A stretch of 64,000 nucleotides of DNA from Bacteroides fragilis. GTDB lineage: Bacteria; Bacteroidota; Bacteroidia; Bacteroidales; Bacteroidaceae. Below the pieces are notes generated by a model. It was not told where the DNA came from and did no database searches. It saw nothing but the letters and a program-made list of their open reading frames with translations. Both the position numbers and the translations under genes were made by a program. The stretch lies in contig NZ_CP018937.1 in assembly GCF_002849695.1 (NCBI RefSeq), positions 4,836,001 through 4,900,000 on the forward strand, in the 5' to 3' direction. Of the stretch, positions 29,101 through 36,471 are shown in pieces; the stretch's first letter is position 1, and each line of letters opens with the position of its first letter.

Positions 29101-29530
29101 TCTGTGTGCCATACCCTACCACTACTACCTCGTCGAGTGTTTTGCTGTCTTCTTCCAGTTGGATGTTGAAAGACACCTGGTTGCCACTTACTTTGACTTC
29201 TTTATTGAGATAGCCGATGTAAGAGATTTGCAGTGTTGCGTTGGACGGTACTTCGAGACTAAACTCTCCGTTCAGGTTTGTGATGACGCCAATAGTTTTA
29301 TTACCTTTTACAATGACGTTAGCTCCGATAATCGGTTCTCCATTTGCATCTTTTACAATACCTTTAATCGTTCTGTGCTGTTGGGGGACTGCTGTGATCG
29401 CATCTCCGTTTTCAACTGTCTCTTGTGAAGAAACAGCCCAGGCACTACCGCTTAAAAGCATTATTAACGATGTACTTACAAGTACCCTTTTAGAAGATAA
29501 GGGTAGCAAATGTAATTTGCTTTTTCTCAT
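26177..29530 (-). CDS. SusC/RagA family TonB-dependent transporter (locus A)
   Basis: A 1,117-residue outer-membrane transporter with signal (LIMLLSGSAWAVSS), a carboxypeptidase-regulatory-like domain (RTIKGIVKDANGEPIIGANVIVKG), a TonB box-like segment (TLDEVVVVGYGTQKK), the plug (PITTVSSALAGLSPGLQASSG, NISILKDAASCAIYGARAANG) and a 22-strand barrel ending in RTIAIGANITF. No STN sigma-signalling domain is seen, consistent with control by an HTCS rather than an ECF sigma factor. It is the first gene of locus A and forms the import complex with the SusD encoded next. Confidence 0.96.
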   Translation of the reverse strand: MRKSKLHLLPLSSKRVLVSTSLIMLLSGSAWAVSSQETVENGDAITAVPQQHRTIKGIVKDANGEPIIGANVIVKGNKTIGVITNLNGEFSLEVPSNATLQISYIGYLNKEVKVSGNQVSFNIQLEEDSKTLDEVVVVGYGTQKKANLTGAVSSVDFEEQTKSRPITTVSSALAGLSPGLQASSGSAMPGEDNTTLRVRGNGTMNNASPLIIIDGMEGSLNAINPQDIENISILKDAASCAIYGARAANGVILVTTKSGDRDKIQVNYSGRVSFNSPTRMIETMSNYADYMELMNESCENVGSGTLFDQKYIDLWREKSKDPNGVNENGVPNYIAYPNTNWLKELYSGGMIHEHNLSVSGGSNKIRFLLSARYQDNEGIVDNTANKTYSVRANIEANPTQWLTLGTRTYASQMDREVGDFSNANTFLRQSTAGTYPEWNGSFGYPECPDERATANNPLYKLARNDGFKRYNRFNTTLFSKVKFFKDLSWDFNFNYNRYIYETRQWGVPAYQTRFSDGVIVDGITPPSQLSTSFGYESNYSYTLENLLNYHHTFAQKHDVSALLGYQEFYKNYYTVDAAKKGLIDESLNQFDEATEMTSTKGATQDYATRSVFGRVNYAYNSRYLFEANFRYDGSSRFHKDHRWGFFPSLSGAWRISEESFMENTRTWLDNLKIRASWGKLGNSEIGNYEYMSVYSTTNAVFGNALNSALYMGAIANSLLKWESTTSVNFGVDVNLLKDRLSISADLYQKKTDGILYRPTIPYVFGTMTAPRQNLAKVSNKGVELSLGWRDNIGGVSYSINGNFSYNKSNIDAYNGSYERTWVEDPSNKLTGGKWEDNIGKVSSGGTTPIVEGRMMNEYYLRNVYHGNGSYYNADGSVNPQGGPKTGMIRTEKDMTWVKDMIAAGYEFQPGKTVAKNKIWYGDYIYADSNNNGVYGDDNDYTFQKTSNKPKYNFGFQASAAWKGFDLSMVWAGAAGFSIYWGATTGYNAASTEWGSTIAQRIAENHYFYNPENPDDPRTNINAKYPRMAYIDGYVQNRHGNTTLWLYKGDYIKLKNLSLGYTLPKNWVSKIAMQNARVYVSAENLLTITGFEGQDPESATGMGYSPFRTIAIGANITF

Positions 29531-29570
29531 AATACTTTAGATTGAGTTAATAAAAGTGTTAAATACATCG

Positions 29571-29578
29571 CAAAACTA
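29571..29578 (-). promoter_or_regulatory. -7 box of locus A susC
   Basis: Reads TAGTTTTG on the minus strand, an exact TAnnTTTG match 40 bp before the susC ATG. There is no obvious -33 box, as expected for an activator-dependent promoter. The rest of 29531-29871 is non-coding and AT-rich. Confidence 0.55.
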
Positions 29579-29871
29579 CGGTAACTGATCTGATCCGATG
29601 TGATACTTTTATTCTCAATAGGGGCACTAATTATTCAGAGCCTATTTGGAAGCTGTCCTAATCTGTGTTTTCCATATGGTTTTATGTACAAAATTTTGTG
29701 ATAAGATGCTAAATTGAATAGGAATCTTGGGCATAATTTGTTCTTTTTCATGATCCGTATACTATTAAACTTTACAAAAAGCAAATGAAAGAATCGGACT
29801 ATGTCGTGAAGCAGACCTCTCTATGCTATTTTTGTTCGCAGTATAGGCACTAATTGTTCTTAACTCAGTAG

Positions 29872-29895
29872 AAGTTCCAGAAGAACTTTGGCGAT
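29872..29895 (+). repeat. Left inverted repeat of the invertible HTCS segment
   Basis: A 24-bp sequence (first bases AAGTTCCAGAAG, last bases TTTGGCGAT) perfectly complementary to 31697-31720. Flanking bases differ on both sides, so the match ends sharply at 24 bp, as for a site-specific recombination site. Here it overlaps the start of the kinase half in the frame SSRRTLAM. Confidence 0.9.
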
Positions 29896-31543
29896 GTCGC
29901 TGGAGAAAGAACGTATTGAAAAGGAACATATTGAAGAAATGAATCAAGCTAAATTACGATTCTTTACCAACGTGAGCCATGAGTTCCGTACTCCTTTAAC
30001 TCTCATTATAAGTCAGGTAGAACTTATGTTACAGAAGAATACAATACCTCCATCTTTGCACAACAGTATTTTCAGGATAAGGAAGCATGCCCAACAAATG
30101 AAACTCCTAATCTCAGAATTACTTGACTTCCGGAAATTCGATCAAAACTATATCCAATTAAAACTATCGGAACAAAGTCTGAATACATTTTTGGAGGAGG
30201 TCTATCTGTCTTTCTCAGCTTATGCCTCTCAGAAGTCTATTTCTTATCATCTGAAGCTACTGGAGCAGGATGTATTTATTTGGATAGATGACTGGCAAAT
30301 GAGAAAGGTTCTGTTTAATTTGCTTTCGAATGCTTTTAAACATGTTCCGGATAAAGGAAAAATAAATATATTGACCTCTACTACGCCGGATCAGGTAATT
30401 ATTGCGGTTAAAGATTCCGGAAATGGCATTAGTAAAGAAGAACAGGAGCGGATATTCGACCGTTTTTATCAGGCGGACAATCGGAATAAAGCGATTCATG
30501 TTGGCACTGGTATCGGACTCGCATTAACGAAAAGTATTATTCAGCTACATCATGGTACAATTGAGGTAGAAAGTGAGTTAAATGAAGGAAGCTGTTTTAT
30601 TGTGAAGTTACCTAAAACTCGTGCTTGTTTTGAAAAGGATACTGAAGTCGTTTTTCTGGAATCTCCAGAAAAAGAGCCTATGATACAAGAGAGTACCATA
30701 CCGGATGAGAACTTTATGGAAAAGGATGATTCTATGTTCGAAACTCCCTTGATAGATGGGCGGGAAGGGAAACGGAAAGTTCTGTTGGTAGAAGATAATG
30801 TGGAACTTCTGCATGTACTCAAAGAAATATTTTCATCACTTTATCAGGTGGTGACGGCAGCTAATGGCGAGGAGGGATTAAAACAGGCTTTTGCAGAAGT
30901 TCCCGATTTGATAGTGAGTGATGTTATGATGCCGGTAATGACAGGAACGGAGATGTGCCTGAAAATAAAGAATAACATAAACCTGTGTCACATTCCGATT
31001 GTATTGTTGACTGCACTTGACACTGTAGATCAAAATATTGAAGGACTACGTCGTGGGGCAGACGACTATATCACCAAGCCATTCAATGCAAAAATCTTAA
31101 TAACCCGTTGCAATAATTTGATCCGTAACCGCTTGTTGATGCAAAGCCGTTTTGCTAAAGATCAGATTTCGGAAGTCAACCTGTTGGCTGCTAATCCGAT
31201 AGATAAAAGTTTCTTGGATAGAGTAATCAAAGTGGTAGATAAGTATGTTGATAATGAGGATTTTGATATTGGTATATTATGTCAGGAACTTGGAATGGGA
31301 CGGACATTGTTGCACACAAAATTCAAAGCATTGACAGGAATGACACCCAATGAATTTATTCTAAATCACCGATTGAAAAAAGCATCGCTGATGTTGAAGA
31401 ACGAACCTTATTTGCAGGTAGCAGAAATATCCGATAGGTTAGGTTTCGGTTCTCCGCGCTATTTCAGTCGTTGTTTTAAAAACCAATATAACGTTACTCC
31501 GATGGAATATCGCAAAGGAGCTAAACAGGAAAATCTTAAATGA
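29888..31543 (+). CDS. HTCS C-terminal half: histidine kinase, receiver and AraC domains (OFF orientation)
   Basis: A 551-residue frame lacks any sensor or membrane segment and begins at a TTG inside the left repeat; an ATG at 29894 is the more likely start if it is translated alone. Upstream in frame is a stop at 29861-29863. Domains in order: coiled linker, HisKA with FTNVSHEFRTPLTL (phospho-His 31), HATPase with NLLSNAFKHVP, VKDSGNGI and GTGIGLAL (about 140-240), receiver KVLLVEDN...VSDVMMP (phospho-Asp near 345), and AraC-type DNA-binding domain (about 445-545, ISDRLGFGSPRYFSRCFKN). A typical HTCS is one 1,300-1,400-residue protein, so this is half of one, not a complete gene. Confidence 0.92.
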   Translation: MAMSLEKERIEKEHIEEMNQAKLRFFTNVSHEFRTPLTLIISQVELMLQKNTIPPSLHNSIFRIRKHAQQMKLLISELLDFRKFDQNYIQLKLSEQSLNTFLEEVYLSFSAYASQKSISYHLKLLEQDVFIWIDDWQMRKVLFNLLSNAFKHVPDKGKINILTSTTPDQVIIAVKDSGNGISKEEQERIFDRFYQADNRNKAIHVGTGIGLALTKSIIQLHHGTIEVESELNEGSCFIVKLPKTRACFEKDTEVVFLESPEKEPMIQESTIPDENFMEKDDSMFETPLIDGREGKRKVLLVEDNVELLHVLKEIFSSLYQVVTAANGEEGLKQAFAEVPDLIVSDVMMPVMTGTEMCLKIKNNINLCHIPIVLLTALDTVDQNIEGLRRGADDYITKPFNAKILITRCNNLIRNRLLMQSRFAKDQISEVNLLAANPIDKSFLDRVIKVVDKYVDNEDFDIGILCQELGMGRTLLHTKFKALTGMTPNEFILNHRLKKASLMLKNEPYLQVAEISDRLGFGSPRYFSRCFKNQYNVTPMEYRKGAKQENLK

Positions 31544-31635
31544 CCTAAGTTGGATACCGGATAAGGAGAATAACATCTGAAAGTAAATTTATGCTCGTAA
31601 AGAAACTATTTAATCAATATGGACTCATGGTCTAT

Positions 31636-34074
31636 TTAAATAGCCGGATTAAAAAGAATCTGATGATAGGTGAGAGAAGAGGGATTTTGCCGTAATATCG
31701 CCAAAGTTCTTCTGGAACTTTTTTCGCGCCATATAAAGTAGGTCACTGAAATGCTGATGGTGATGTAACTGAGCCATGCCCACCAAGTAAGATACCAGGG
31801 AGTGCTGATATGTATCTGTAATAATATTTCTTGTGCTTTGCGCATTTTCAGCGAGTTGCCTTTTTGGCGTACGTGTAGCACGTAGTCTCCAGGATCAAGG
31901 TTGGTGTATTTCAGGCTTGTTTGTGAGGTGAGTGACCATTGCTTGTCAAAACCTTCTAACTGATACTCATACCAAGTATTATTCAGTATATCCACATAGT
32001 TGGAAGAAGCAAACTCAATAGTCAGGTTATTTTGAGCGGCATTTAGATTTACTTCCCGGACAAAAGGGAGCCCTTCTGTCAGTATACGACTTTTGTCATC
32101 CGGACTTATCCGTGCGTTGTTGACGGATAAACTTGAAAAATAGAGTTTAGGTTTGGGATATTCTTTGTTCAGGTCTTTCTCCAGAAAAGAACTAAGCCCT
32201 CCTGTACCTCCGATAAATATTGTATGGTCACTACACATCCATACACCACAACCATTAATGATGGATGAGAGGGACAGTCCGTTATCCAGTTCAATGGAAC
32301 GGAATGATTCGGTGGTTGGATTAAATAGTGTGATACCCCGATCACTTGTGATAAGTATGTTATCTGTCGAAGTCTGTAGAAGATTATAGCAATAATTGCT
32401 AAGTAGTTGGTTCTGTTCGGGAGTATAGTTGATGCAGGTCTGAGTTTGTTCGTTATAGCAAAAAAGTCCTGAACCTAAAGTGGCGATATAAAGATATTGA
32501 TTGTTACCTTTCAAAATCTTGCTGATGCCGAACTGTCCAATGGATGCAGGCAGGCTGAATGATTTAACTTCTTCGGGGTGTTTCAGGTTTATACTATATA
32601 AGTTAGTACCTGCCGACAACCAGAGAAAGCCTTTGGGGTCAATGGTGAAAGTTTGATAGTAATATCCGTCATAAAGCAAGCGGAATTCATTCGTATCGGG
32701 ATTCATGGAGAAAACTCCGTTGCGTGCGGAAACGATTAGCTGGTCGTTATAGAAAGATACTTGGAAAATAACATCATTGGGCTCTTTTTTGCCTTTCGTG
32801 GAGTAATTGAGGTAGTTGTAAAAACGTCCTGTTTTGCGGTCGAGCCGGGAAAGACCTCCCATATGCGTACCTATATATAAGCAGTCTCTTTTAGGGTCGT
32901 AACAAATACTCTTCAGATTGTTGTGGGGCAGAGAGTTGGGTCCTCCGGCAGTGTAAGTCCTGAAATGCCCCGCTTGGCGGTCTAAACATGCCAATCCGCC
33001 ACCATCGGTGCATATCCATAGGTGATGATCTTTGTCCTCGGTCATGGCCCCGGCGAACGGGTAGTTGAGACAGTCACTGCGATCGGGATTATAAGTGTAG
33101 TAATTGAATGTGTTGTTATCCGGGTTGAAGTAGTTGACTCCTCCATAATAACTACCTATCCAGATAGTGCCTTGTATATCTTGATAGAGCGAAAATATAG
33201 AAGAATGGCTGAGTCCTCCTGGGCGTTGTTCTTGCTTGATGAGGCTGTAGGTTTGGGTGTGTGGATCATATTTTTGTAAACCGTCGAAGGTTCCGAACCA
33301 GATGTTCCCTTGCTGATCTTCAACAAATTCACGTATTTGTTCACTGGAAATGCCTTTGGGGGATGAGGGGTCATAAGGAATGCGGCTAATTTGTCCGTTT
33401 CGGTTGATATGGTATAGCCCTTGTGTACGGCAACCTACCCAAAGTTCCTGACTGGAATCTTGGAAAATACGGTAAACATCTACTTTGGGGATCAGGCATT
33501 GAACCGCTCCTTTATTTTCTGTCGTATATAGGCCTTCTTTGGCACCGATATAAAATCTGTTGCCATCTGTCATCAGATAGTTGATGGATGGTATACCTGT
33601 TTTTTGCTGAAAATCTAATTGATTGTTTTGGGGATTGTATCGGAAAATAGAGTCGTGCCCGGCACACCATATCTCACCGGCATGAGATGTTAGAGCATAG
33701 ACAGAGCCTTGACGCAGACGTTCGAAAGTCTCTTTACGAATATCGTATTTCAATAAAGCACGATCAACAATTAAAAACACATCTCCGTTTTGACTTCCAG
33801 TAATGGCGCTCACCTCATTCCCTATCAGAATTTTCTGATCCGGTTGATTCCCGTTCTGGATCCATGCTTTATAAACCGTCATCCTATCACTATTGTAGAT
33901 GTTGACCCCTTCACGTGTACCAAACCACATTCTACCCAGTTTATCTTGATAGATAGCCATAACAGACGATTGCGAAAGACCTTCTTCTCTACCTATGTGT
34001 TTAAAATATCCGGCGTATGATAATTGAACGATGAAAATGCCGATAAAAGAAAAGGCTAATTTGTGTTTATTCAT
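31636..34074 (-). CDS. HTCS N-terminal half: periplasmic sensor and transmembrane helix (OFF orientation)
   Basis: This 812-residue protein has a signal peptide (MNKHKLAFSFIGIFIVQLSYA). It then shows two-bladed-propeller style Reg_prop repeats (GLSQSSVMAIYQDKLGRMWFGTREGVNIYN, QGNIWFGTFDGLQKYD, QGTIWIGSYYGGVNYF), a Y_Y_Y domain (about 690-765) and one transmembrane helix (WWAWLSYITISISVTYFIW, about 765-783). Twenty codons after residue 792 it leaves the shared repeat and ends with ILRQNPSS...NPAI, an unrelated tail. The kinase domain expected here lies on the opposite strand at 29888-31543. In the inverted orientation the protein would continue with MSLEKERIEKEHIEE. The ligand is probably an oligosaccharide from the adjacent locus. 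Confidence 0.92.
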   Translation of the reverse strand: MNKHKLAFSFIGIFIVQLSYAGYFKHIGREEGLSQSSVMAIYQDKLGRMWFGTREGVNIYNSDRMTVYKAWIQNGNQPDQKILIGNEVSAITGSQNGDVFLIVDRALLKYDIRKETFERLRQGSVYALTSHAGEIWCAGHDSIFRYNPQNNQLDFQQKTGIPSINYLMTDGNRFYIGAKEGLYTTENKGAVQCLIPKVDVYRIFQDSSQELWVGCRTQGLYHINRNGQISRIPYDPSSPKGISSEQIREFVEDQQGNIWFGTFDGLQKYDPHTQTYSLIKQEQRPGGLSHSSIFSLYQDIQGTIWIGSYYGGVNYFNPDNNTFNYYTYNPDRSDCLNYPFAGAMTEDKDHHLWICTDGGGLACLDRQAGHFRTYTAGGPNSLPHNNLKSICYDPKRDCLYIGTHMGGLSRLDRKTGRFYNYLNYSTKGKKEPNDVIFQVSFYNDQLIVSARNGVFSMNPDTNEFRLLYDGYYYQTFTIDPKGFLWLSAGTNLYSINLKHPEEVKSFSLPASIGQFGISKILKGNNQYLYIATLGSGLFCYNEQTQTCINYTPEQNQLLSNYCYNLLQTSTDNILITSDRGITLFNPTTESFRSIELDNGLSLSSIINGCGVWMCSDHTIFIGGTGGLSSFLEKDLNKEYPKPKLYFSSLSVNNARISPDDKSRILTEGLPFVREVNLNAAQNNLTIEFASSNYVDILNNTWYEYQLEGFDKQWSLTSQTSLKYTNLDPGDYVLHVRQKGNSLKMRKAQEILLQIHISTPWYLTWWAWLSYITISISVTYFIWREKSSRRTLAILRQNPSSLTYHQILFNPAI
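31697..31720 (-). repeat. Right inverted repeat of the invertible HTCS segment
   Basis: Perfect 24-nt reverse complement of 29872-29895, located in the sensor gene at codons for SSRRTLA, about 10 residues after the transmembrane helix. The reading frame through it is the same as that of the kinase half through the left repeat. Confidence 0.9.
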
Positions 34075-34164
34075 AGTTATTCCGTATTTATAAACGCAAA
34101 TATATAAATAACAGATAGATTTAGTATATCAACTCTATGAAAAAAGTATATAAACAGAAATAAA

Positions 34165-34192
34165 CCTCCCTACTATTCAACAGATAGGGAGG
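34165..34192 (-). terminator. Terminator after locus B
   Basis: Arms CCTCCCTA and TAGGGAGG flank a short loop; read on the minus strand the stem is followed by TTTATTTC, 22 bp after the SGNH hydrolase stop at the end of the operon. Confidence 0.7.
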
Positions 34193-34213
34193 CTTGTGGG
34201 GGAAATCGTAGGT

Positions 34214-34957
34214 TTATCGGATGCTTTCCTGTATTTTCGGTTTCAGGATAGCGGTCCAGAGATCGTAGCCATTCTGATTCATGTGCAGGCCGTCCGGTTT
34301 AAAGATATCTTTTCGCAGTTCTCCGTTTGCACCGTACAAGCAAGAGGCTACGTCGATATAAGTGAGTCCGTCCGTCTTCGAAGCATACTCTTTAAGCAAA
34401 GTATTAATGATTTCATGCTTCGGAATCATCTCCTTGCGTGCGAGCGAAGGCTTATAGGAGAGAATGAATATCGGAATATCCGGATAGTCCCGTTGCAGCC
34501 GGTTGGTCAGTAAACGAAAAAAGTCGAATGTTTCTCCGACAGTCAGATCCTCGGGGGTACCTGCAAGATCATTTTCTACATAAACCACGATGCTGCGCGG
34601 GTGATATCCCCGGGCAATCACGTTGTAATTATAAAGCATGTCTCGTAAGGCGGCACCACCGTATGAACGGCGGAGAATCTTCAGTGGGGCCATGTCCCGG
34701 TAAATGTTATCCCACAAGTTGATGGAAGAACTGCCTAAAAAGAGAACGTCGCAAGAAGTATCTTTCAATGTCCGGTTTTCTGTTTGGTACCGGTCTATTT
34801 CTCCTTGGTATCGGGTTACCCATGTAACCGGATCCGTGTGGCGGACAGGAAGATATTCGCTGAAGCGCACAGAATCCTGTGGCGTTTGTACCTCTGCTGC
34901 AACACTCTTGCAGCAGAGGAGGACAGTACAAAAGGTGATAAATATTGATTTTATCAT
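34214..34957 (-). CDS. SGNH/GDSL-like hydrolase, secreted
   Basis: A 247-residue protein with a signal peptide (MIKSIFITFCTVLLCCKSVAA). It has SGNH hydrolase blocks: VLFLGSSSINLWDN (block I Ser), GGAALRDMLYN (block II Gly), VVYVENDLAG (block III region, Asn) and a late DGLHMNQNGYDLW (block V Asp and His). Such enzymes typically remove acetyl or other acyl esters. Its start codon directly abuts the GH144 stop, so it is the last gene of locus B and may de-esterify the glucan or a companion glycan. The true substrate is unknown. Confidence 0.85.
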   Translation of the reverse strand: MIKSIFITFCTVLLCCKSVAAEVQTPQDSVRFSEYLPVRHTDPVTWVTRYQGEIDRYQTENRTLKDTSCDVLFLGSSSINLWDNIYRDMAPLKILRRSYGGAALRDMLYNYNVIARGYHPRSIVVYVENDLAGTPEDLTVGETFDFFRLLTNRLQRDYPDIPIFILSYKPSLARKEMIPKHEIINTLLKEYASKTDGLTYIDVASCLYGANGELRKDIFKPDGLHMNQNGYDLWTAILKPKIQESIR

Positions 34958-36313
34958 TTATTTCTTTACGTTAAATCCAAGTTTCTTCAATCCGTTCTGC
35001 ACGTCGGGATGACTCATGAAAAGTTTCCATAGAAGTCCGGTCCGGTAGTTTTCTATCATTACGGCTATCGGCCCTTGGTCGATGGCCAGATATCGCTTCG
35101 GATACCAGTCCGCGGTTTCGCTGAAGGCATCATAGAATCCGTAAGGACCGAATACCTTATCTCCCATCTGATACAGATGACGCATCACTTGCAGTGACTG
35201 GTCCGGTGTATAGACGATGGAAGAGAGGGCGGCGGTGGGAGAGATCACTCCCCGGTCATCACGTTCCAACGGGCCGTGGGCAGCATATCCATCCACGGAA
35301 TAACTGGCGGTCAGCCCCCAGCAGTCAGCCCCGTAACCTTTATAATGTTTGGGGTTGCGGATGCAATATTCACGGTTTACCAGTGTAAGATTTCGCATCT
35401 CGTTGAAGTAGCTCGGGCAATATTCATCTTTCAAACCCACCGGATCGAGTCCGAGGAAGGAATACTGCGCCCAGAACAACGGACCGACTTCTCCACCCTG
35501 ATAGCGGAGATGCAGTTCGATACCCTCTACCCGGTGTGGAGAAACAATCGCACCATTCTGTGCCCATCCTTCATGATATACCGCAGCCGGCACTCCATGA
35601 GTAGGAGAAGCAGCGGCAAGGATATACATAATCAGGCATTCATTGTAGCCGTGTACCGGAAAGTTCATTTCCCAACCATATTCCGGACTCCAGTGCCAGT
35701 AAAGCACATTTTGCCCGTCACGGCGATACCAGTTCCAGTCTACCTCCCGCCATAGTTTATCGATACGTGCCGCAAGAGCTTTCTCTTCGGTTGAACCTCC
35801 TGCATAGTATTGATGTACGGCCAGCAAACCTTGCATCAGGAAAGCTGTTTCTACCAGATCGCCTCCATTATCTTTTTGTCCGAAAGGTTGCACACGTCCC
35901 GTTTCACCGTTCCACCAGTGTGGGTAAGCGCCTTTAAAGCGGTCCGCCTTTTCCAGGAAACGGACTATTTTCTCCATGCGGCGCAGCCCTTCTTCCCGGC
36001 TGACGTATCCACGATCGATACCCGCCAGTATGGCCATGATGCCGAAGCCGCTTCCTCCTGAAGTAACAATCTCCGGACCTCCGGCCGGATATTCGCCATC
36101 CATATGATAGCGTTCGCGTGCCAGTCCGCTATTGGGTTCGGCTGCTTCCCAGAAATAATTGAAGGTTCGTCGCTGGACGGTATCCATCAGGGCATCGTCT
36201 GTCAGGGTAGCGGCAGAAGAAGGTTTATCCTTTGGCTTGCAAGCTACAAGAAGAAAAAGAGCGAAGAGGAAGAAGAGGAGCTTGCTGTTGTGAGTGACAA
36301 GTTGGGTATTCAT
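34958..36313 (-). CDS. GH144 family beta-1,2-glucan-active glycoside hydrolase, lipoprotein
   Basis: A 451-residue lipoprotein (FALFLLVACKPKDK, lipobox VAC). It has the glucoamylase-like alpha/alpha barrel: RRTFNYFWEAAEPNSGLARER, IVTSGGSGFGIMAILAG, AYPHWWNGETGRVQPFG, GGDLVETAFLMQGLL, and late DCWGLTASYSVDGYAAHGP and YGFYDAFSETADWYPKRYLAIDQGP. GH144 includes endo-beta-1,2-glucanases and, in Bacteroides thetaiotaomicron, an exo-acting sophorosidase encoded beside a GH3 and SusCD. The same order is found here. I cannot decide endo or exo action from sequence. Confidence 0.85.
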   Translation of the reverse strand: MNTQLVTHNSKLLFFLFALFLLVACKPKDKPSSAATLTDDALMDTVQRRTFNYFWEAAEPNSGLARERYHMDGEYPAGGPEIVTSGGSGFGIMAILAGIDRGYVSREEGLRRMEKIVRFLEKADRFKGAYPHWWNGETGRVQPFGQKDNGGDLVETAFLMQGLLAVHQYYAGGSTEEKALAARIDKLWREVDWNWYRRDGQNVLYWHWSPEYGWEMNFPVHGYNECLIMYILAAASPTHGVPAAVYHEGWAQNGAIVSPHRVEGIELHLRYQGGEVGPLFWAQYSFLGLDPVGLKDEYCPSYFNEMRNLTLVNREYCIRNPKHYKGYGADCWGLTASYSVDGYAAHGPLERDDRGVISPTAALSSIVYTPDQSLQVMRHLYQMGDKVFGPYGFYDAFSETADWYPKRYLAIDQGPIAVMIENYRTGLLWKLFMSHPDVQNGLKKLGFNVKK

Positions 36314-36342
36314 AATGATTTCTTGTTTGTAATGGTTTTGGT

Positions 36343-36437
36343 TTCACCACAGATTACACGGATTTTCACAGATTAATCATTTATCCCGTTGATATTTAAG
36401 ATTAAAATTCTGTGTTAATCTGTGTAATCTGTGGTGA
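36343..36437. repeat. ~95-bp palindromic interspersed repeat, copy 3
   Basis: Starts TTCACCACAGATTACACGG and ends GTGTAATCTGTGGTGA, giving near-perfect outer arms of about 16 nt and further inner complementarity (TCACAGATTAATC with GATTAAAATTCTGTG). It lies between the GH3 and GH144 genes. Confidence 0.88.
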
Positions 36438-36471
36438 GATTAATTCATTTCTATTCCCTTGTGTATCCGAT

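Larger units (their letters stand above)
29872..31720. other. Candidate invertible DNA segment that splits or joins the HTCS gene
   Basis: The 1,849-bp segment, repeats included, contains the whole kinase/receiver/AraC half of a hybrid two-component system on the plus strand plus the last 20 codons of the sensor half on the minus strand. Inversion between the two 24-bp repeats places the kinase half on the minus strand directly after sensor residue 792, in the same frame. The result is one reading frame at 30049-34074 (-), 1,341 residues. The frame match, the domain completeness of the fusion and the location just past the transmembrane helix are hard to explain by chance. No invertase gene is in the window. 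Confidence 0.88.

Noticed and set aside
29888..31543. Kinase half as a decayed pseudogene
   Set aside because: All catalytic motifs are intact and the perfect repeats join it in frame to the sensor half, which argues for an active switch rather than decay.
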